DNA of 64,000 bases from Clostridia bacterium. Lineage in GTDB: Bacteria > Bacillota > Clostridia > Oscillospirales > CAG-272. The notes beneath the pieces were generated by a model, which saw only the letters and a program-made list of their open reading frames with translations, had not been told where the DNA came from and searched no databases. Both the position numbers and the translations under genes were made by a program. Below are positions 58,741 through 64,000 of the stretch, in pieces. The stretch covers positions 1-64,000 of the forward strand of contig JAFTSB010000023.1 of assembly GCA_017461945.1 (NCBI GenBank). The letters run 5' to 3'. Numbering within the stretch: position 1 is the first letter of the stretch; each line of letters starts with the position of its first letter.

Positions 58741-60579
58741 ATGTTGAGAGAGGATCTGCGCAACGTCGCCATTATCGCACACGTTGACCACGGCAAGACC
58801 ACTCTGGTAGATCAGATGCTGAAGCAAGGTGGCATCTACCGCGAAAACCAAGAGACTGTTACCCGCGTGATGGACTCCGGTGATATCGAGAAGGAGCGCG
58901 GCATCACCATTCTGGCCAAGAATACGGCCGTTCACTATAAGGACGTCAAGATCAACATCATCGACACCCCCGGCCACGCCGACTTTGGCGGCGAGGTAGA
59001 GCGCATCCTCAAGATGGTTAACGGCGTTATTCTGCTGGTTGATGCCGCAGAGGGCCCCATGCCTCAGACCCGTTTCGTGCTACAGCGCGCATTGGAGCTG
59101 AATCACCGCGTGATCGTGGTGATCAACAAGATCGACAAGCCCGACGCCCGTCTTGGCGAGGTGGAGGATGAGATCCTGGAGCTGCTGATGGATCTGAACG
59201 CCACCGACGAGCAGCTGGACAGCCCCATGCTGTACTGCTCCGGCCGCGCCGGCACCGCCACGCGCTCCGCCGACGAGGAAGGCGTAGATCTGACCCCCTT
59301 GTTTGATACCATTCTGAACTATATGCCCTGTCCCGAGGGCGACGAGGAGGGCGAACTGCAGCTGCTGGTCTCCTCCATCGACTATAACGACTATGTCGGC
59401 CGCATTGGCATTGGCCGCATTGAGCGCGGTGTGATCAAGCAAAATCAAAACGCCATGATCTGCAACTATCACTCCGACAAGGCACCCAAGCTGACAAAAA
59501 TCGTTTCGATCTATCAGATCGACGGTCTGGTGCGCGTGCCCGTTGAAACCGCCAAGGTGGGCGATATCGTCTGCTTCTCGGGCGCCAGCGACATTACCAT
59601 CGGCGATACCATAGCCTCCACCACCTGCCCCGAGCCTTTGGAATTTGTAAAGGTCAGCGAGCCCACCATGGAAATGACCTTTGCTGTCAACTCCAGTCCC
59701 TTGGCCGGCAAAGAGGGCAAGTTCGTCACCTCCCGTCAACTCCGCGAGCGTCTTTACCGTGAGACCATGCGTGACGTTTCGCTCCGCGTTTCCGACGGCG
59801 ATACCACCGACGAGTTTTTGGTCGCCGGCCGTGGCGAAATGCATCTTTCCATCCTCATCGAGAATATGCGCCGCGAGGGCTATGAGCTATGCTGCTCCAA
59901 CCCCCGTGTGCTGTTCAAGGAAATTGACGGTGTGAAGTGTGAGCCGATGGAGCGCGTGGTGCTGGATGTTCCCATGGAATACGTAGGCCCCGTAGTGGAA
60001 AAGCTGGGCCAGCGCAAGGGTGACCTGTTGGAGATGAACCCTGTCGGTGACCGCACTCGTATTGAATATCTGGTGCCCTCCAGATGCCTGATCGGCTATC
60101 GCTCCGAGTTTCTGACCGCCACCCACGGTGAGGGCATCATCAACACCATTTTTGACAGTTATCAGCCCCACCGCGGTGAGATCCCCATGCGCTTTACCGG
60201 CGCGCTGATCGCTTCTTCGGACGGTGAGACCACCCGTTACGGTCTGTTCCACACCCAGGAGCGCGGCGACCTGTTTGTCGGCCCCCAGACCAAGGTCTAT
60301 GAGGGTATGATCGTGGGACGCAACCCCAAGAACGACGACATTGCCGTAAATCCCTGCGCTGAGAAGAAGCTGACCGCTATCCGTTCTGCCGGCGCGGATG
60401 AAAAGCTGCTGCTCACCCCCCCTGTGATCTTCTCGCTGGAGGAGGCCATTGAGTTCATCACCGACGATGAGCTGATTGAGGTCACCCCCAAGTCGATCCG
60501 TTTGCGCAAAAAGATCCTGAATACCGAACTGCGCATGAAGGAGACCATGCGTATCCGCAGAGCGATGCAACAGAAATAA
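58741..60579 (+). CDS. typA: Translational GTPase TypA/BipA
   Basis: The 612 residues have the G1 [16 protein letters not shown]2 [12 protein letters not shown]3 [16 protein letters not shown] and G4 NKIDKPDAR, then domain II and the EF-G-like domain with [21 protein letters not shown]. The BipA-specific C-terminal domain is complete ([40 protein letters not shown]). It helps 50S assembly and growth at low temperature or under stress. It is monocistronic, with its own promoter and a very strong terminator. Confidence 0.97.
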   Translation: MLREDLRNVAIIAHVDHGKTTLVDQMLKQGGIYRENQETVTRVMDSGDIEKERGITILAKNTAVHYKDVKINIIDTPGHADFGGEVERILKMVNGVILLVDAAEGPMPQTRFVLQRALELNHRVIVVINKIDKPDARLGEVEDEILELLMDLNATDEQLDSPMLYCSGRAGTATRSADEEGVDLTPLFDTILNYMPCPEGDEEGELQLLVSSIDYNDYVGRIGIGRIERGVIKQNQNAMICNYHSDKAPKLTKIVSIYQIDGLVRVPVETAKVGDIVCFSGASDITIGDTIASTTCPEPLEFVKVSEPTMEMTFAVNSSPLAGKEGKFVTSRQLRERLYRETMRDVSLRVSDGDTTDEFLVAGRGEMHLSILIENMRREGYELCCSNPRVLFKEIDGVKCEPMERVVLDVPMEYVGPVVEKLGQRKGDLLEMNPVGDRTRIEYLVPSRCLIGYRSEFLTATHGEGIINTIFDSYQPHRGEIPMRFTGALIASSDGETTRYGLFHTQERGDLFVGPQTKVYEGMIVGRNPKNDDIAVNPCAEKKLTAIRSAGADEKLLLTPPVIFSLEEAIEFITDDELIEVTPKSIRLRKKILNTELRMKETMRIRRAMQQK

Positions 60580-60593
60580 GAATAAAACACTAT

Positions 60594-60637
60594 AAAATAA
60601 CAAAAACCCCGACACGTGTCGGGGTTTTTGTTATTTT
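60594..60637. terminator. Bidirectional terminator between typA and the folate operon
   Basis: A perfect palindrome (22 bases per arm, centre ACAC/GTGT) with CCCCGAC/GTCGGGG core and T-runs on both sides ends both converging transcripts. Confidence 0.95.
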
Positions 60638-60957
60638 GTAATAATTTCGATATCAAAGTATTGTTCTTGGAAATGTATGGCTTTGGCAATTTCCTCAGGC
60701 GAAAAGCCGGTGCCCAAGGGGGCAACAATCCATTTATCCTCAATATCGTTAAGGCGGCGGATCACCGCGATCACAACACCGGTAAAGGTGGCCACAGGGC
60801 GGCTTACACCAAGAATATAAGCATCCTGTGCCTCGCCATCGGGGGCGGAAATCCCCTGCACATAACCGTAGTTAAGGGGATAGATCATATCCCGATAAAC
60901 GGGATGACGGCTCCCCATCGGGCGATCCACGGTGACGGTAACGCGGCGACCGATCAC
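60631..60957 (-). CDS. Inorganic pyrophosphatase-fold protein, short form
   Basis: The 108 residues resemble the small family-I pyrophosphatase-like proteins of Clostridia: VTVTVDRPMGSRHPVYRDMI, YPLNYGYVQGISAPDGEAQDAYILG and FTGVVIAVIRRLNDIEDKWIVAP. The DxxDxxD metal motif of full pyrophosphatase is only partly present (DGEAQDAYILG), so activity is uncertain. Its ATG overlaps the folC stop by four bases, so it may act with the pyrophosphate- or phosphate-releasing steps of folate metabolism. Last gene of the operon. Confidence 0.75.
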   Translation of the reverse strand: MIGRRVTVTVDRPMGSRHPVYRDMIYPLNYGYVQGISAPDGEAQDAYILGVSRPVATFTGVVIAVIRRLNDIEDKWIVAPLGTGFSPEEIAKAIHFQEQYFDIEIITK

Positions 60958-62243
60958 AGCTCGCCTCGCTTGCGCAATCCATCCAGTGCAGCGGTAACTT
61001 CACAGTACATATAGAGCGAGCCAAGAGAAATCAAGGGGACCTCGGTTTCCTTGGCGCGCACCACGGCGGCGGCCACGGCATCGGGTACCGTGTCGTAAGC
61101 AGTAGCGGAAATGCCAGCTGCTTCAAAGGCGTTGGCAAAATCCTTGGCAGGCAAGGAGCGCGGATTGTCGGGGGTTAAGGTAAAGGCCTCTGCTGTGACA
61201 GGTGCCAGTGTCTGCACCATGCCGTGATAGTCCTTATCGGCCATCACACCGGTAAGGATCAGCACCTTTTCCTTGCCAAAATAGGTTTTGATGCTTTCTA
61301 CAGCAGCATCAATCCCCTCGGGATTATGAGCGCCGTCGGAAAGAATCAAGGGCGCAGCCGAAAGCTTTTCAAAGCGCCCCGGCCAACGCGCCATCGCAAG
61401 ACCGGCGCGCACCGCATTATCGGGAATGGTCAAGCCTGCGCGGCGCAACAGTGGGATCGCGGCCAGCACGTTAGCAAGATTGTAGGGCTGGTAAGTACCG
61501 AGCAAGGGTATCTGCACATCCTGCCAACAGTCGTAATCGACCACCGTGCCGGATAAGGTCATTTTTTTAACCGTCAGAGATTTATCCGCGGTGGCTACCA
61601 TCGGCACACCCAAGGCGGCTGCGCGTGCTGCAATCACAGCACGGGCGGCGGCATCTCGTCCACCCCACAAAACGGGAGCGCCTTTTTTGAGAATACCTGC
61701 TTTTTCTGCGGCGATCTTTTCTACCGTATCCCCCAAAAATGCAGTATGGTCCAGCGCGATCCCCGTAATCACGGTCAACAAAGGATCTTTGATCACATTG
61801 GTGGAGTCCAAGCGGCCACCCATACCGGTTTCCAGCACCACCACATCGCAATGCTCCTCTACAAAATAAACCAATCCAATCGCGGTGATCAGCTCAAATT
61901 CGGTGGGGGCATCCTGCATTGCATCGGCATGGGGCTTGACGATGGCGGTGGCGCGAGCCAGCGCATCGTTGGAAATGGGCGCACCGGAAACACAGATACG
62001 TTCATTGAATTCCTTGATATACGGGGACACGAACAAGCCGGTCTTATACCCGGCTGCACGCAATACCGCATCGGTCATAGAGCAAAAGGAGCCCTTTCCG
62101 TTTGTGCCGGCCACATGGATGAACTTCAGTTGGTCCTGGGGATTGCCCAAGCGCTCCAACAGTTCGGTAATGCGCTCCAAGCCCGGGCGGCTCCCCTTCC
62201 AAACCACGGAATGAATATAGGCAAGTGCTTCTTCGTAGGTCAT
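60954..62243 (-). CDS. folC: Bifunctional dihydrofolate/folylpolyglutamate synthase FolC
   Basis: The 429 residues have the Mur-ligase-like P-loop HVAGTNGKGSFCSM, GLFVSPYIKEFNERICV, ETGMGGRLDSTNVI and the C-terminal ILSDGAHNPEGIDAA. It adds glutamate to dihydropteroate or tetrahydrofolate. It overlaps both folT (upstream) and the pyrophosphatase-like gene (downstream) by four bases, so the three are tightly coupled. Expression follows the THF riboswitch upstream. Confidence 0.94.
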   Translation of the reverse strand: MTYEEALAYIHSVVWKGSRPGLERITELLERLGNPQDQLKFIHVAGTNGKGSFCSMTDAVLRAAGYKTGLFVSPYIKEFNERICVSGAPISNDALARATAIVKPHADAMQDAPTEFELITAIGLVYFVEEHCDVVVLETGMGGRLDSTNVIKDPLLTVITGIALDHTAFLGDTVEKIAAEKAGILKKGAPVLWGGRDAAARAVIAARAAALGVPMVATADKSLTVKKMTLSGTVVDYDCWQDVQIPLLGTYQPYNLANVLAAIPLLRRAGLTIPDNAVRAGLAMARWPGRFEKLSAAPLILSDGAHNPEGIDAAVESIKTYFGKEKVLILTGVMADKDYHGMVQTLAPVTAEAFTLTPDNPRSLPAKDFANAFEAAGISATAYDTVPDAVAAAVVRAKETEVPLISLGSLYMYCEVTAALDGLRKRGEL

Positions 62244-62950
62244 TTTCTTTTACGCATCCTTTCAATAAAAGTGCCAAAGGCGCGGTGGCGCTGTAGCAGA
62301 TAGAGCAATGCACACTCTGCCACGGCGATGATGGCATAGGTCAGCAATCGCCAAGCAACCAGCTCCCAAAATCCCATGTTATAGGAAGCAAGATACCAAG
62401 CGGCAAGACCCAAGGATTTCACAAGCACCGAGCCCAGTAAATGGGCCGTTACCGTGGCAACGATCACACGCAGCAGCATGGGACGGCGCACCACGTAACC
62501 GCTCATAATACCGGCAGTAAGACCGACCACAGCAGCCCCCAACGTGATCAGCGGATTGATGGCATATCCATAGAGGGCACAGCCTAAAAGGTCGGCCACG
62601 ATTCCCGTCATGGCACCCACCAGGGGCCCCATGGTCATGCCGGCCAGGATCACAGGCAGGTTTTCAAAACTGATGCGTATGATTTCTTGAAACGGGTTGG
62701 GAATTTGCAGGAATTTGCCCAAAATCAAGCTCATCGCGGCCAGCATAGCGGCAAAGCACAACGCACGGACGTTGCCAAACACGGCCACATCGCGGCTGGC
62801 ACGCTCTCGTAAGGGCGTTTCACGCACCGTTGGGGCACTTTCTTGGGCTGCTTGCGAAATGCTTGCACCACAGGATGGACATTGGGTTTGCTGCGGATCT
62901 ACAGTCGCTCCGCAATGGGGGCAGGTGGGGTGGTTGATGCTTTCTTTCAT
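62240..62950 (-). CDS. folT: Folate ECF transporter S component FolT, with N-terminal zinc ribbon
   Basis: The 236 residues start with a zinc ribbon (CPHCGATVDPQQTQCPSCGA, two CxxC pairs) and a polar linker, then six membrane helices of an ECF S-component (LCFAAMLAAMSLILGKF, MTMGPLVGAMTGIVADLLG, TLGAAVVGLTAGIMSGYVV). The membrane part fits FolT, and the THF riboswitch and folC downstream support a folate substrate. The ribbon is not part of usual FolT proteins. It would share an ECF module encoded elsewhere. Confidence 0.88.
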   Translation of the reverse strand: MKESINHPTCPHCGATVDPQQTQCPSCGASISQAAQESAPTVRETPLRERASRDVAVFGNVRALCFAAMLAAMSLILGKFLQIPNPFQEIIRISFENLPVILAGMTMGPLVGAMTGIVADLLGCALYGYAINPLITLGAAVVGLTAGIMSGYVVRRPMLLRVIVATVTAHLLGSVLVKSLGLAAWYLASYNMGFWELVAWRLLTYAIIAVAECALLYLLQRHRAFGTFIERMRKRK

Positions 62951-62958
62951 AAAAAAAT

Positions 62959-62991
62959 CCTCCTTTCCCGAAATTCATCGAAAAAAGGAGG
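62959..62991 (-). promoter_or_regulatory. Expression platform hairpin sequestering the folT ribosome binding site
   Basis: On the minus strand CCTCCTTT (62984-62991) can pair with AAAGGAGG (62959-62966), the folT ribosome binding site, and the hairpin is followed by ATTTTTTT. It can block translation or act as a terminator. The THF riboswitch lies directly upstream. Confidence 0.75.
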
Positions 62992-63013
62992 CTTGCGCAC
63001 TCGATTCTGGGAT

Positions 63014-63124
63014 GAAGCGGGATGCAGAGCAATGACCGCGGGTGCAAGGTGATCCCTGCCCCTTCGTCCGACCGGCAACTCCCCGTCCCGTCGGCACTTG
63101 ACGCCACAGCTCTTACTCTTCAAG
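63014..63124 (-). promoter_or_regulatory. Tetrahydrofolate (THF) riboswitch
   Basis: Read leftward, the leader has GAAGAGTAAGAGCTGTGGCG, then TCAAGTGCCGACGGGACGGG, GTTGCCGGTCGGACGAAGGG, then CACCCGCGGTCATTGCTCTG and CATCCCGCTTC. These match the THF riboswitch consensus (AGAGUA..., CGUCAAGUG, GGGA..GGGAUGUUGCC, CCGCGGUCAU, GCAUCCCGCU). In this class THF binding lowers expression of folate uptake genes. The leader sits between a consensus promoter and the folT start. Confidence 0.9.
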
Positions 63125-63132
63125 ATGTTATC

Positions 63133-63161
63133 ATTATAAATCGCCGTAGCCGGAATGTCAA
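63133..63161 (-). promoter_or_regulatory. Promoter of the THF riboswitch-folT operon
   Basis: On the minus strand TTGACA (63156-63161) and TATAAT (63133-63138) are 17 bases apart. The transcript would begin within a few bases of the riboswitch. Confidence 0.88.
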
Positions 63162-63179
63162 TAGAGTTCGAAAAAATTC

Positions 63180-63208
63180 TTGCCAAACGCCGCGCAATGT
63201 GATAGAAT
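63180..63208 (+). promoter_or_regulatory. Promoter of the LacI-family gene
   Basis: TTGCCA at 63180-63185 and TAGAAT at 63203-63208 are 17 bases apart. Confidence 0.65.
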
Positions 63209-63256
63209 AGAAACAGATCATTTCGATGGGATACCGTGAGAGAAAGGAGCGCAACT

Positions 63257-64000
63257 ATGAAGGTCACGCTGAAGGATATTGCCACCCGTACCGGCTATTC
63301 TGTTAATACCGTTTCTCACGCGCTGGCAGGCAAGACCGACATTGCCGTTTCCACACGGGAGGAGATTGCCAAGGTCGCTGCGGAAATGGGATACATCCGC
63401 AACTCGGCAGCCAGCAGTCTGCGGTCAGGGAAAAGTGGTACCATTGCCTTGATTCTGCCCGACGTGGCAAACCCCAACTTTATTATTATGTTTCGTGGCA
63501 TTGAGGCCTTCTTTCGGCAAAAATCCTATACCGTTTTCGTGTTAAACACCGATGAGAGCCCGGAGATCGAACGCGACGCCATCCACGCCGCATTGGCTCA
63601 GAACGTGGACGGCATCATCCTTTGCCCCACGGCAGACGACCACGCAAACCTTTCGTATCTGGCATCGACCGGTGTTCCCTTTTGTCTGATCGGTCGCCGT
63701 ATGCAGGAGATCGACACCGACTATGTCATTTGCGATGACGAGCTGGGCGGCTATCTGGCTGCCACTCATCTTTGGGAAAACGGTCACCGGCAGATCGCCT
63801 TTTTCAACGGTGACCTGCGCATTTCTGCTGCCAAGGAGCGTTTGGCCGGCATTGAACGGGCTTTGGCCGAATATGGCACGGAGCTACGCCCGGAGCACAC
63901 GCTTTCGCTATCGGTAAAGGCCGGTGGAAACAAGCAACAGATGCGACTGTTTTTTGAGCAGCACCCGAAGGTCAGCGCCCTGATCACCTTTAGCGATCTG
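63257..64000 (+). CDS. LacI-family transcriptional regulator, 3' end outside the window
   Basis: The ATG at 63257 follows AAAGGAG, and the frame stays open for 248 codons to the window end. The N-terminal LacI HTH reads VTLKDIATRTGYSVNTVSHA, followed by the hinge SAASSLRSGKSG. The periplasmic-binding-like core begins TIALILPDVANPNF and continues with FRGIEAFFRQKSYTVFVL and VDGIILCP. The C-terminal third lies outside. The ligand and target are unknown. A palindrome of LacI type lies at 58213-58230, so this is one candidate for its regulator. Confidence 0.93.
   Translation, partial: MKVTLKDIATRTGYSVNTVSHALAGKTDIAVSTREEIAKVAAEMGYIRNSAASSLRSGKSGTIALILPDVANPNFIIMFRGIEAFFRQKSYTVFVLNTDESPEIERDAIHAALAQNVDGIILCPTADDHANLSYLASTGVPFCLIGRRMQEIDTDYVICDDELGGYLAATHLWENGHRQIAFFNGDLRISAAKERLAGIERALAEYGTELRPEHTLSLSVKAGGNKQQMRLFFEQHPKVSALITFSDL

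Overview
The window looks like a chromosomal segment from an anaerobic, spore-forming, low-G+C-lineage bacterium of class Clostridia (probably a gut Oscillospirales-type organism), although its own base composition is moderately GC-rich. The basis is gene content. Sporulation genes (spoIVA, yabP, yabQ, a spoVB-like gene) sit next to hup, mazG and rqcP in the usual firmicute order. There is also a glycyl-radical enzyme with its activase, an Na+-pumping decarboxylase cluster, HemZ, and manganese and tetrahydrofolate riboswitches. Genes start mainly at strong AGGAGG-type ribosome binding sites, and many promoters are near-consensus -35/-10 pairs spaced by 17 bases.

Layout: (1) 1-7.4 kb, accessory: partial GNAT acetyltransferase, a self-standing regulator with two HTH domains and a phased operator array, a 924-residue surface protein, a YwaF-like membrane protein, a nitroreductase remnant and an ADP-ribosylglycohydrolase. 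(2) 7.4-11.2 kb: divergent GH30 and GH36 glycosidases. (3) 11.3-12.1 kb: Mn2+ riboswitch and mntP. (4) 12.1-23.7 kb: a long leftward housekeeping/sporulation block, RseC-recJ-rel-dtd-hemZ-spoVB(interrupted)-mazG-hup-rqcP-yabP-yabQ-divIC. (5) 23.7-24.06 kb: a 114-base tandem repeat with a covarying hairpin. (6) 24-27 kb: cdaA-cdaR-FAD protein (c-di-AMP synthesis). (7) 27.2-30.1 kb: rightward alcohol dehydrogenase, AraD-like and esterase genes. (8) 30.1-34.9 kb: biotin-dependent Na+ decarboxylase/transcarboxylase operon. (9) 35.1-36.3 kb: tRNA-Val and rsmA. (10) 36.3-45.4 kb: spoIVA with a sigma-E-like promoter, then a leftward murD-three M42 peptidases-PLP lyase-lipoprotein-cysteine desulfurase operon. 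(11) 45.5-50.9 kb: orphan topoisomerase B subunit, an MBL-GDPD fusion, an SGNH hydrolase and an MBL hydrolase. (12) 51-58.3 kb: leftward five-gene operon of glycyl-radical enzyme, activase, HAD phosphatase, GH36 and GH51. (13) 58.3-60.6 kb: a 49-residue basic protein and typA. (14) 60.6-63.2 kb: folT-folC-pyrophosphatase-like operon behind a THF riboswitch. (15) the start of a LacI-family regulator that runs off the end.

The most promising candidate for an undescribed system is the operon at 51.06-58.17 kb. An unusually short glycyl-radical enzyme with a Cys-Trp-Glu active-site motif is co-transcribed with its activase and with enzymes that release galactose and arabinose. Its promoter carries a LacI-type palindrome and a Rex-like palindrome. 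Other notable items are the covarying 114-base repeats, an in-frame amber codon in spoVB, a decarboxylase operon carrying both 12S-like and 5S-like carboxyltransferases, an MBL-phosphodiesterase fusion, an orphan GyrB-like protein, and three tandem M42 peptidases.

All calls come from reading translations, motifs and spacing by eye. No database search, folding program or alignment was run.
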